A stretch of DNA of 9,935 nt from Anammoximicrobium sp032229885 (GCA_032229885.1 JAVYAJ010000273.1:1-9935), one strand, 5' to 3'; numbered from the stretch's first letter, positions 1 to 6,863 are shown. Notes: generated by a model not told the origin, from the sequence alone. Made by a program: numbers and translations.

Positions 1-962
1 GTTCGGCCCACGACGAAGCCTATGCCTACGACGCCAACGGGAATCGCGAGAACATCGGCTACGCGACCGGCACCAACAACCGGATGACGTCGGACGGGAC
101 GTACAACTACGTGTACGACGGCGAAGGCAATACGATCCTGCGAATCCGGATCAGCGACGGCAGTTATACCGAGTACGCCTGGGATCATCGCAACCGGCTG
201 GTCGCCGTGACCGATTTTGACAGCCAGGACGTCCAGCTTCGACGGGTGATGTACGCCTATGATCCACTGAACCGGCTCGTATCGCGCGCGGTTCAGCTCG
301 GCCAGACCACGCCGACGCTCGGCTACTTCGTCTACGACGGCGCTCAGATGACGCTCGAACTGGCCTCCGACGGCACGGTCGCCCAGCGGGTCCTATGGGG
401 TCCGGCAGTCGATCAGATCATGGCGAACGAGAACAGCGCCGACGACTCGTATTGGCTCTTGACCGATCACCAGAATACGGTCCGCGACCTCGTCGCGTAC
501 GAGGCGGGTCAAGACGTGACCATGCTGGCGAATCACTTGACCTACTCGAGCTTTGGCGAACTTGAGAGCGAAACCAACGCCACGCGCGATGTCCTGTCCC
601 TACGCTACACCGGCCGCTTTTACGACCCCGCCACCGGGCTACAATGGAATCTGCACCGCTGGTACAACCCGGCTGTCGGCCGCTGGCTGATCCAGGATCC
701 GATTGGATTTTGGGGCAGAGACTTCAATCTGTACCGCTACACCCACAATGCCCCGACTGTTTTTACGGACCCGAGCGGATTGGAGGAAGCCGACCCTTTT
801 CCTCCACCGGCGACGCACACGGGGTTCACAGCATTTTCCGGCCAAACGGCAATAATCGATTATCTCCGCGTCACGATTGAATATGAGAAAGGGAAAGACT
901 CGGGCGCCAATCCCCCCAAACATAGTCTTAGTATTGGAACAGATCAATCTAAAGCGGGCTAG
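1..962 (+). CDS. RHS/YD-repeat protein, C-terminal part (5' end outside window)
   Basis: The frame is open from the left edge (first full codon at 3) to TAG at 960-962, giving 319 visible residues of a larger gene. YD-type repeats come first (YAYDANGNRE, YVYDGEGNTI, YAWDHRNRLVAV, YAYDPLNRLVSR). The RHS-associated core follows at about residues 200-260, with GRFYDPATGLQWNLHRWY, GRWLIQDPIGF, NLYRY and a closing DPSGL at 257-260. In this family the YD repeats form a shell around a C-terminal payload that is released by cleavage at the DPxG...DPxGL region. Here DPIG and DPSG are 20 residues apart, against about 18 in enteric Rhs. Only 59 residues follow DPSGL. They are richer in AT-ending codons than the core, which fits an exchanged tip, but I recognise no toxin fold and see no catalytic motif. 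No intact immunity-like gene follows. The family call is firm; whether it acts as a toxin, an adhesin or is a decayed element is open. Confidence 0.9.
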   Translation, partial: SAHDEAYAYDANGNRENIGYATGTNNRMTSDGTYNYVYDGEGNTILRIRISDGSYTEYAWDHRNRLVAVTDFDSQDVQLRRVMYAYDPLNRLVSRAVQLGQTTPTLGYFVYDGAQMTLELASDGTVAQRVLWGPAVDQIMANENSADDSYWLLTDHQNTVRDLVAYEAGQDVTMLANHLTYSSFGELESETNATRDVLSLRYTGRFYDPATGLQWNLHRWYNPAVGRWLIQDPIGFWGRDFNLYRYTHNAPTVFTDPSGLEEADPFPPPATHTGFTAFSGQTAIIDYLRVTIEYEKGKDSGANPPKHSLSIGTDQSKAG

Positions 963-984
963 CGCCCCCAAACCAAGACTCTGT

Positions 985-1067
985 TTGGCCGAAGGCCTCC
1001 GATCACCGTAGCCTGGGGCAACGCCCCAGGGCCAGCGCCGCGCGTGCCTCTTTTGGACGAAGGCCAT
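985..1067 (-). repeat. Hairpin-rich intergenic repeat, inverted copy
   Basis: Read on the minus strand, the order is a GGCCTTCG(T)CCAA box (1065-1053), a perfect 8-bp stem with 3-nt loop built from CCTGGGGC / GCCCCAGG (1030-1012) followed by CTACG, then a second GGCCTTCGGCCAA box (997-985). Distances between boxes are 35 and 33 bases, within one base of those in the copy at 1095-1184. Short imperfectly palindromic units of this kind resemble REP/BIME elements. I believe similar units recur between genes in planctomycetes, but that is from memory. Possible roles are mRNA 3'-end protection or transcription termination for the RHS gene. Confidence 0.75.
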
Positions 1068-1094
1068 ATTCATCCGGGCCGCAGTGACACGTTG

Positions 1095-1184
1095 ATGTTG
1101 GCCTTCGGCCAACACGGTTGCTGTCGCCTCTGGCTCCTGGGGCGTTGCCCCAGGCTACGTTGGTGATGGCCTTCGGCCAACACG
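1095..1184 (+). repeat. Hairpin-rich intergenic repeat, direct copy
   Basis: This copy begins with a perfect hairpin, TGTTGGCC-TTC-GGCCAACA (1096-1114). It continues through the 8-bp CCTGGGGC / GCCCCAGG stem (1136-1154) with CTACG after it, and ends in a second GGCCTTCGGCCAACACG box (1168-1184). The two GGCC boxes are 68 bases apart. The bases after each (to about 1131 and 1198) are also nearly the same (CACGgTTgCTGTC against CACGcTTcCTGTC), so the element has an internal direct repeat. Positions 1136-1159 are an exact reverse complement of 1007-1030. Confidence 0.75.
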
Positions 1185-1287
1185 CTTCCTGTCCTCTGTG
1201 CCGCGCACCAGTCATCCAATGCCAATTGCACCTAATACGGGCCAGTGTCCGTAACCCACAAGTGTAATGCACAGACCAATGTACAAG

Positions 1288-1308
1288 ATGCGCGCACCGT
1301 GCGCGCAT
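1288..1308. other. Perfect 9-bp palindrome with 3-base loop
   Basis: The left arm ATGCGCGCA (1288-1296) and right arm TGCGCGCAT (1300-1308) are exact reverse complements around CCG. There is no T-run on either side, so it does not look like an intrinsic terminator. It is unrelated in sequence to the repeats at 985-1184. It could be a protein-binding site, a recombination site or the remnant of a mobile element; nothing visible decides between these. Confidence 0.5.
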
Positions 1309-1320
1309 GATACGAACTAA

Positions 1321-1584
1321 GACTCTAAAGCGAAGCAACTCAGCCAGATCTACCACGAGTTGATGTCGATCTTGCCATATAGATTCTTCGGATGTGGCGA
1401 AGGATCGCTACTCCAATCATGGGGGTGATTCCGGCCAGCTGTCTTCCCGAACGGCGAGCGAGTACCTCTCAGCGTGACGGGGATTCACAACCTTGGAATA
1501 ATCGTGGAGCTTGCAGCCTTATACTTCGCGCGGCTCGAAATGGCACTTGCCACGGCGGACTTCAGTTTGTCTTTGCCATACTGA
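1321..1584 (+). pseudogene. Protein-like frame broken by a stop; remnant of unknown gene
   Basis: One frame reads for 35 codons (1321-1425, containing QIYHELMSILPYRFFGCGEG), meets TGA at 1426-1428, then continues in the same frame for 51 codons (1429-1581, with FRPAVFPNGERVPLSVTG followed by the helix-like segment LGIIVELAALYFARLEMAL) to TGA at 1582. Unlike the arginine- and glutamine-rich chance frames nearby, these residues look like a folded protein, with an alternating hydrophobic helix. A single substitution would explain the internal stop. An in-frame TAA at 1318 and the lack of a convincing start with a ribosome site suggest the 5' end is also lost. I do not recognise the family. Lying after an RHS gene, it could be a decayed immunity gene or a displaced RHS tip, but that rests on position alone. 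Chance occurrence cannot be excluded. Confidence 0.35.
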
Positions 1585-1743
1585 ACCCGATATTCGCGAA
1601 GCCATTCTTACCCGCGCTCGGTATACATCGGCCGAAGGCGGCCCGCCGCGCAAAGCGTTCGGCGCGTCGGTCAGGCCCATTGCGACGCCAGCCGACAGCA
1701 GGCGTCCGCGCGACCATGCGCGATCAGGGCCGCGTGAGGCCGT

Positions 1744-3573
1744 TCATGGTGCGGCGTCCCACGGGCACGGCACAACGTCGCGGAACGGCGTGAACAGGAT
1801 ATAGTTCAGATGCCGGTACAGAGCATTGGCGTGCAGCAGTTCGGCGTGTGTTCCCTCGGCGTGCAACCGGCCCTGATGGATCAGAAAGATCCGCTCCATC
1901 GCGCGCAGCGTCGTCAGGCGTGACGGGATCACGATCAGCGTGCGCCCGGCGCCCAGCCGTTGGATGACGGCATCGACGGCTCGCTTGTCCTCCTCGTCGT
2001 CTGCCTCGGGCGGCTCCTGGATCACCAACACCGACGGCTTCAGCAGGATCGCGCGGGCCAAGCCCAGGCGAAAGGCCTGCGGCGCAGGCAGATAGGTTCC
2101 GCCCGGACCGACAATCGTCTCGAACGCGGCCGGCAGGCTCTTGATCGAGTCCAGCACGTCGCACTCGCGAGCCGCCTCGTCGATCCGCTCTGGCGTGCTC
2201 GTCGCGCGCCCACAGCGGATGTTGTCGGCGATCGTGCCGGAAAACAACATGCCATCCGCCGCCGCAAAGGCAACCTGCTGGCGCAACGGCCGGAGCTCGA
2301 GCGAACGCAGATCCGTCCCGTCGAACAAGATTCTTCCGGCCGACGGATCCTTGTAGCGCAACAACAGCCCGACCATCGTCAACGGCGTGTGGCAATCCGA
2401 AGCGACGATCGCCGTTCGCGAGCCGGCGGGGATCGTCAGCGACAGGTCCGACAACAGCACATCGCTGGCATGGCCGCCCACCGCGACGCCTTCCCAACGG
2501 ATCTCGCGCGTCAACTTGTCGACCGCCAAGGCTCCGGCGATCTGCTCGATGACCGGCGTCCGATCCAGATAGGCGAACACGTCCGCCGCGGCGTCGTCGG
2601 CCTGCCGGATGATCTGCGTCGCCCGCCGCAGGCCCAGCATCGACGGGACCAGTCGCGCCAGGGCCAAGGCCAGCACGGCCAAGCTGGCCGGCATCGCCCG
2701 CGGCGACAGGCCCACCACCACCAACAGCAGCGTCGCGCCCATTCCCAACAGCCACAAGAGCCAGGGCCCGGACGCCGTACGGATCGTAAGATCCTGTTGC
2801 GTGTCGCGTCGATAGCGATCACACGCGGCGGCAAACGACGCGTCTTCGCTGGTCGTGGCCGTGACGCCCTCGATGATCCGAGTCGTCCGAAAAGCGTCCA
2901 GCACGGTCCGCTGGCGGCGCGCCAACTGTGTCAGGACATCGTCGTTGGCTTTGATTCCTTGCGTCCGCACCTTTTGGTACAGAAGCCACACGAAGCCCGC
3001 CAAGAGCACGGCCAACAGCGAGAGGAAGAAATCGAGATAGGCGGCCAAGCCCAACAACAGCGTCGCGACGCACACGCTGCGCGGCATCATCGACCAGTAC
3101 GCCGTCAGCCCCTCGCGGATCTTCAGACAGTCGGCCAACACGCGCTGCTCGGCCTGGCGTCCTTCGCGCTCGAACCAATCGGGGACTCCCAGCCGCCGCA
3201 CCTGTTCGTAGACGGCGATCTGCAGTCGAGAAACCGCCTCCCATGCCTGTTGTTCGCCGGAGCGGAACAACATCAGCAACAGGCCCGCTTCGACCGTCGC
3301 CAACACCAACAGGGCCGCCAGCAGGCCGAGCAGGTAGTATTCGTAGCGGTCCAGCCAATCTCGCGAGACATCCGGCCAGCCGAGCCAGGTGGAAAACGCC
3401 CAACTGGCGGGCGTCTGTCCGGTGCTGTGCGGGCTGTGAATCAGGTCGAGAACCAGCGCGGCGTCCGCGACCAGCAGCGTGGTGACCAAGGCCGAGGCAA
3501 ACGCCAGACCGTAGTTCCACCAGCGCCCGCCCGCGCTAAGACGAGCCGCTCTGCGAAACGAAGCCCAACGCAT
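1744..3573 (-). CDS. ABC exporter half-transporter with degenerate nucleotide-binding domain
   Basis: This encodes 609 residues. I chose the ATG at 3573 because GAGAGGGGGG lies 7 bases upstream; an earlier in-frame ATG at 3666 would overlap the permease gene and adds an unlikely Arg/Trp/Cys-rich leader. Residues 1-320 are an exporter-type membrane domain with hydrophobic segments near 20-46, 79-103, 165-200 (two) and 269-315 (two). Residues 355-595 align along an ABC ATPase domain: LLLRYKDPSAGRILFDGTDL, LFSGTIADNI, RLGLARAILLKPSVLVI and HQGRLHAEGTHAELL are family-like. The catalytic motifs are gone. Walker A reads ASDCHTPLTM with Pro397 in the Lys place, the Q-loop Gln is Ala439, the signature is LPAPQ (495-499), the Walker B Asp is Gln519, and the H-loop His is Ser551. 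Glu520 remains. The gene follows the permease by 43 nt and is probably co-transcribed. It is likely an ATP-hydrolysis-dead subunit, perhaps needing a catalytic partner. The substrate is unknown. Confidence 0.88.
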   Translation of the reverse strand: MRWASFRRAARLSAGGRWWNYGLAFASALVTTLLVADAALVLDLIHSPHSTGQTPASWAFSTWLGWPDVSRDWLDRYEYYLLGLLAALLVLATVEAGLLLMLFRSGEQQAWEAVSRLQIAVYEQVRRLGVPDWFEREGRQAEQRVLADCLKIREGLTAYWSMMPRSVCVATLLLGLAAYLDFFLSLLAVLLAGFVWLLYQKVRTQGIKANDDVLTQLARRQRTVLDAFRTTRIIEGVTATTSEDASFAAACDRYRRDTQQDLTIRTASGPWLLWLLGMGATLLLVVVGLSPRAMPASLAVLALALARLVPSMLGLRRATQIIRQADDAAADVFAYLDRTPVIEQIAGALAVDKLTREIRWEGVAVGGHASDVLLSDLSLTIPAGSRTAIVASDCHTPLTMVGLLLRYKDPSAGRILFDGTDLRSLELRPLRQQVAFAAADGMLFSGTIADNIRCGRATSTPERIDEAARECDVLDSIKSLPAAFETIVGPGGTYLPAPQAFRLGLARAILLKPSVLVIQEPPEADDEEDKRAVDAVIQRLGAGRTLIVIPSRLTTLRAMERIFLIHQGRLHAEGTHAELLHANALYRHLNYILFTPFRDVVPCPWDAAP

Positions 3574-3580
3574 CACCACG

Positions 3581-3590
3581 CCCCCCTCTC
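3581..3590 (-). promoter_or_regulatory. Ribosome binding site fixing the ABC gene start
   Basis: On the minus strand GAGAGGGGGG ends 7 bases before the ATG at 3573. It lies in the 43-base gap behind the permease stop, which favours this start over the upstream in-frame ATG at 3666. Confidence 0.6.
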
Positions 3591-3616
3591 TTCCCACGGC
3601 AGCGCGCGACTCCGTC

Positions 3617-5248
3617 CTACGCCAGATCTCGGTCCTCGAACAGCGCCAAAGCCAACAGCATCGCAATCACACTATAGATCAGACAGTAGACCAAAGCCCA
3701 CGCCAAATACAGCGGGGGAACGGGCACGCCCGCGGCGACGGCCGCCTGGATGTTGAAATGGTCCAGGTTGGGAAAGATCGTGGCGATCAACTGGCCAAAG
3801 AATTGGACGAACACGAACTGTCCCATCGATGACTGGACGATCAGCGGCGTCAGATGCCCCAACGCGTAGATCGTAAAGCAGATCACCAGATTGGCCAGCC
3901 ACGGCAGACGTGTCGAGATCGCCACGCTCAACGCGGCCAACACCATCGTCTCCATGAAGGCCAACGCCAAGCCCGGAATCACGCTGGTCATCTCCAGATG
4001 GCATAGCTGCCACGTGATGTCCTGGGTCGAAGACTCGCGGCCATCATAGATGGGCTTGTACGCCACGACGATCAACAACAGCAGGCCCAAGACGATGAAC
4101 AGAACCGCGACGGTCCAGAAAATCCCCAGGAATTTGCCGACGATGAACGACGGGCGACCAATGGGCTTGGACAACACGGTCAACGCCGTGCGACCTTCGA
4201 TCTCGTCGCTGATCGAGCTGCTGGCTGCCCAGACGGCCTGGACGATGCCCAGAACCATGATCAAAGTCAGCCCCGAGTCCTTCAGCATTTTGATGTCTTC
4301 GCCGAACGTGTTGTACGGAATCCAGATGAACAGGATCAACAACACGGTTCCCAGCGCGACGATGATCGAGAACAGGGGTTGCGCGATTTCGGATTTGTAC
4401 GTTGCCAGCGCGATGGCCGACAGCCGCGGAGCGGCGAATCGGTGCAGCAGATAGAACAAGAACACGGCAACAATCGCCAACGCGGTCAACGGGACCGTCG
4501 CGACCTCGGGGTGCGGGGGCGACGTCGTGATGACGCTGGTCAGCGTCGCCGGGGCGCTGCCCAGGTTGCGCACGTACAGACGATCGACGTCCTGGTCGAT
4601 AAACCGGTTCGGACCATGTTCATCGGCCGCCCACACATAGTCTTCGCCGGCGATCAGATTGATCTCCGCCCCCGGATTCATCTCGCGAAACGGCTTCGTC
4701 GTGATCGTCAGATTCTGCGTGGACCGGAATACGATCCTGCGCACCTCGCTCTGGCGGACCGCCATCGTCACTTCGTGCGCGACGGGTTCGGAGAACTCGT
4801 CGTTCGGAACCTCCGGCCCGGAGATCGGAATCGTGTTTTCGACCGTCGTCGTGCCCGCGGCCGGCAACCGCTCGAGCGAGCGCAACAATTCTCGCGGCTG
4901 CTGGACGAACGGGAAGCCAATGACGCTGAATACGGCCAGGCCGACCATCGCCATGAGGGCTGGCCACAGCCCGCCTTCGCGCACCGCCGCGGGGATCTCG
5001 CTGGCGGTGCGCCGCGAAAAGATGATCCCCGGCAGGTGCGCCAGTCGGATCAGCGGGTTCTCGCCGGCCGTCGAAGCCTTGTCGCCAGCCTTTCCCGTCG
5101 GAATTGCCCGCGAAACAATGAACACCAACAGCCACAGCGCGGCCAGCAGCACCAACCCGAGCAACACGCCGACGCTCAGCAGCCACAGCGGGGTCAGCCA
5201 GTTGCTGAGGTTCGGAGAAATTGCGGCCGGAATCCCCCAAGCAGTCAT
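3617..5248 (-). CDS. ABC-2-type membrane permease with large extracytoplasmic domain
   Basis: This encodes 543 residues starting at ATG 5248, with AGGAAG 5 bases upstream. Two N-terminal hydrophobic segments (about 20-45 and 97-116) flank a polar loop. A soluble, beta-rich region follows (about 120-250, e.g. VRRIVFRSTQNLTITTKPF), and then a block of about seven or eight membrane segments (from about 253 to 537). The stretch SSISDEIEGRTALTVLSKPIGRPSFIVGKFLG (344-375, key residues E349, E351, R353 and K372) is typical of NosY/ABC-2 permeases, in which a cytoplasmic amphipathic part contacts the ATPase. Such permeases normally pair with a separate soluble ATP-binding protein, but none is encoded nearby in this window; the following gene has an apparently inactive nucleotide-binding domain of a different architecture. 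The soluble insertion may bind a cargo or another envelope protein. The permease family is fairly sure; the substrate is not known. Confidence 0.85.
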   Translation of the reverse strand: MTAWGIPAAISPNLSNWLTPLWLLSVGVLLGLVLLAALWLLVFIVSRAIPTGKAGDKASTAGENPLIRLAHLPGIIFSRRTASEIPAAVREGGLWPALMAMVGLAVFSVIGFPFVQQPRELLRSLERLPAAGTTTVENTIPISGPEVPNDEFSEPVAHEVTMAVRQSEVRRIVFRSTQNLTITTKPFREMNPGAEINLIAGEDYVWAADEHGPNRFIDQDVDRLYVRNLGSAPATLTSVITTSPPHPEVATVPLTALAIVAVFLFYLLHRFAAPRLSAIALATYKSEIAQPLFSIIVALGTVLLILFIWIPYNTFGEDIKMLKDSGLTLIMVLGIVQAVWAASSSISDEIEGRTALTVLSKPIGRPSFIVGKFLGIFWTVAVLFIVLGLLLLIVVAYKPIYDGRESSTQDITWQLCHLEMTSVIPGLALAFMETMVLAALSVAISTRLPWLANLVICFTIYALGHLTPLIVQSSMGQFVFVQFFGQLIATIFPNLDHFNIQAAVAAGVPVPPLYLAWALVYCLIYSVIAMLLALALFEDRDLA

Positions 5249-5300
5249 GTTTTCTTCCTGTCACGCGGTTGCGACGTCTTGCCCGGATGCACACTGCCAA

Positions 5301-5328
5301 ATCTTAACTTTACGCAAGAACCTGCCAA
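5301..5328 (-). promoter_or_regulatory. Candidate promoter for the permease-ABC operon
   Basis: On the minus strand TTGGCA (5328-5323) and TAAGAT (5306-5301) are separated by 16 bases, matching the sigma-70 consensus at 5 of 6 and 4 of 6 positions. The site lies about 55 bases before the permease start, in a locally AT-richer patch of an otherwise GC-rich spacer. It would drive the permease and the ABC gene behind it. Planctomycete promoters are poorly characterised, so this is tentative. Confidence 0.35.
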
Positions 5329-5487
5329 TCGGTTCATCCGATCCGTCGAATGAGCGGGTTTTTTGCCATTCCCCCTGCGGAATCGCGAGGTTGCGCGACC
5401 CGCCGATCGCCGCGTCCGGCGGCGGAGCGACCGCGCCTGCCGATCCGCGCGCGGCCCGCGCACGATCCGCCGACTGTCTGCGAGTCC

Positions 5488-5784
5488 TCAATAGCGAACC
5501 TCGAATCGAGAAAACTCGCCCGTCGGAGACTCGATCCGGGTCGTCATCCCACGGATAAAACGGTGCATCCGCCTCTGAATTGCCGCCAGAAAGCGATCAA
5601 GTTCTTCTGTATCGCCTTCGATGACGATCTCGACTCGCCCGTCCGGCAGGTTTCGGACATAGCCGGCCACCTCGCGCTCGGCCGCCAGCCGAGCGGTCGC
5701 GTAGCGGAACCCGACGCCCTGAACATTGCCGGCAAAGATTGCCACATATCGCTGGGGGCGGGCTGGCTCGGACTCGCGCGTCAT
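5488..5784 (-). CDS. acyP: Acylphosphatase
   Basis: This encodes 98 residues, the normal length for this small cytosolic enzyme, which hydrolyses acyl phosphates such as acetyl phosphate or 1,3-bisphosphoglycerate to a carboxylate and phosphate. Both family signatures are present: IFAGNVQGVGFR (16-27), with the phosphate-binding Arg27, and GYVRNLPDGRVEIVIEG (41-57), with the catalytic Asn45. The fold's remaining beta strands can be followed to the C-terminal FEVRY. The chosen ATG at 5784 has GGAG 5 bases upstream; the frame stays open further 5' but there it runs into the esterase gene and has no family resemblance. The gene lies 110 bases after the esterase in the same direction. Co-transcription is possible, but no functional link between the two is evident. 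Confidence 0.95.
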   Translation of the reverse strand: MTRESEPARPQRYVAIFAGNVQGVGFRYATARLAAEREVAGYVRNLPDGRVEIVIEGDTEELDRFLAAIQRRMHRFIRGMTTRIESPTGEFSRFEVRY

Positions 5785-5894
5785 GAACGCTCCGCTGCGC
5801 TGGATCCTCGGTCGGTCTACGTCGTAGTGCGCCGTCGAGACCAAACCCTGGGCCAGCCGCAAATCCAAAATGAGACAACCTCGGGATCCGGTTT

Positions 5895-6863
5895 TCACGG
5901 GCTGCCGTGCGGCCCTGCTTGAACAGCCTGCACGACGAATTCGTAGGCCCGCACCGTATCGTCGTAATTCGTGTTGTGGCCGCCCTGCTCGCGGTGCAGC
6001 AAGAGGATCGACGGATTGTGTTGTTTGACCCGGTCGACCAGCCGCAAAATGCTGGCCGGCGGAACGAGCGTATCGAGTCCGCCGGTGGTCACAGCCAGTG
6101 GCATGGTAAATCTGTCGGCGGCGAATTCGGGGCTTCGTCTGCGATACTCGGCAGCGTGTTCCTGCTTTGTCCCGCCATACGAGCGCTGAATGGAATCCTG
6201 GAAATGATCGTACTCGAGCATGTTGGCCGTGCCGTTCTGGCTGACGACGCCGGCGACCAGCTCGGGATGCAGAGCGGCGAAGATCAGCGCGCTGGCGCCG
6301 CCCATCGAGCCGCCGCCCAAAATCACCCGGTCGGCGCTCGCGTTCGCGTCGCCCAATCCACTCGGTCGCCCGGCGTCGCCCGCGGACGCGCCGTCGTTCG
6401 GCCGAGCCCGGCGATGGCGTTGACGAGCCTCGTGAATGATCTGCGCCACGTCGGCTTCGGCGGCCGGTCCCATCCACGAGTCGGGCGCGCGGTAATCGGG
6501 CGAGATCAGAATCAGCCCATATTTCAACGCCACGTCCCGCGCCCCACGGCATTCGCCGCGATCCTGACGGATGTATTGCCAGCGATCCGAGCCGTGGCCG
6601 TGTAGGACGACCAGCAGCCGCGGCGAGTGCGCGTCATCGACCGGTTCGGGGACCATCTCGACGTACCGCTGGGCGCTGCCGTCGCGAGCCGATCGAAACT
6701 CGATGTCGGTCGGTGGGCCCCAGCGTTCAGCCGCAGCCGCCGGATCGCGCGGCGGCCAACCCGCCGCCGGCCCGATCACCGCGAACAGCATCGCGAACAA
6801 TCGCAACGCGGGCGACGGGATCGCGGGCGACGAGCCGCTTGCGGTGCGCACCGTTCGATTCAT
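5895..6863 (-). CDS. Secreted alpha/beta-hydrolase (esterase-like)
   Basis: This encodes 322 residues from ATG 6863, with a purine-rich stretch just upstream. The N-terminus looks like a signal peptide: basic start MNRTVR, hydrophobic core about 20-34 (LRLFAMLFAVIG), and an Ala-rich possible cleavage site near 42-46. The mature part is an alpha/beta-hydrolase: strand and oxyanion turn LLVVLHGHGSD (83-93), nucleophile elbow GGGSMGG (183-189) with Ser186, Asp264 in GGLDTLVPP, and His296 in GGHNTNYDD. The full catalytic triad is therefore visible. The closest general resemblance is to the esterase D / polyhydroxybutyrate-depolymerase-like group, acting on ester bonds outside the cytoplasm; the substrate cannot be told. 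A charged, low-complexity stretch at about 147-178, rich in Arg, Asp, Gly and Ala, sits just before the nucleophile strand and looks like an inserted surface loop. Confidence 0.88.
   Translation of the reverse strand: MNRTVRTASGSSPAIPSPALRLFAMLFAVIGPAAGWPPRDPAAAAERWGPPTDIEFRSARDGSAQRYVEMVPEPVDDAHSPRLLVVLHGHGSDRWQYIRQDRGECRGARDVALKYGLILISPDYRAPDSWMGPAAEADVAQIIHEARQRHRRARPNDGASAGDAGRPSGLGDANASADRVILGGGSMGGASALIFAALHPELVAGVVSQNGTANMLEYDHFQDSIQRSYGGTKQEHAAEYRRRSPEFAADRFTMPLAVTTGGLDTLVPPASILRLVDRVKQHNPSILLLHREQGGHNTNYDDTVRAYEFVVQAVQAGPHGSP

Larger units (their letters stand above)
963..1743. other. Gene-poor spacer between the convergent RHS and ABC genes
   Basis: I find no intact protein gene in these 781 bases. 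From left to right the spacer holds a small hairpin just after the RHS stop (arms CCAAAC/GTTTGG, 968-988), an inverted pair of hairpin-rich repeats (985-1184), about 100 bases with nothing recognisable, a perfect palindrome (1288-1308), a broken protein-like frame (1321-1584), and a final GC-rich stretch (1585-1743) next to the 3' end of the ABC gene in which I see nothing. Long arginine-rich open frames cross the area on both strands but look like composition artefacts. I see no hairpin plus T-run terminator for either converging gene. Confidence 0.7.

Noticed and set aside
985..1184. The repeat cluster as a CRISPR array
   Set aside because: The units are inverted relative to each other, are themselves hairpins, and have no regular unique spacers.
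1003..1356. Minus-strand frame of 117 codons over the repeats
   Set aside because: It is mostly a translation of the hairpin repeats and lacks a ribosome site or family resemblance.
1392..1793. Plus-strand frame of 133 codons in the spacer
   Set aside because: Arg-rich product without motif; it competes with the more protein-like frame at 1321-1584 and runs into the 3' end of the ABC gene.
1960..3756. A 598-codon open frame on the plus strand opposite the ABC gene
   Set aside because: Its product is dominated by Gln, Arg and His with no domain, which is the usual antisense shadow of a GC-rich gene; the minus strand has clear ABC family sequence and a ribosome site.
4379..5353. A 324-codon plus-strand frame opposite the permease
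   Set aside because: Arg/Gln-rich composition, no hydrophobic core or motif, and full overlap with a clear membrane protein gene.
5785..6552. Upstream extension of the acylphosphatase frame to about 354 codons
   Set aside because: The extra part overlaps the esterase in another frame and has no acylphosphatase resemblance; the 98-residue form has the right length and a ribosome site.
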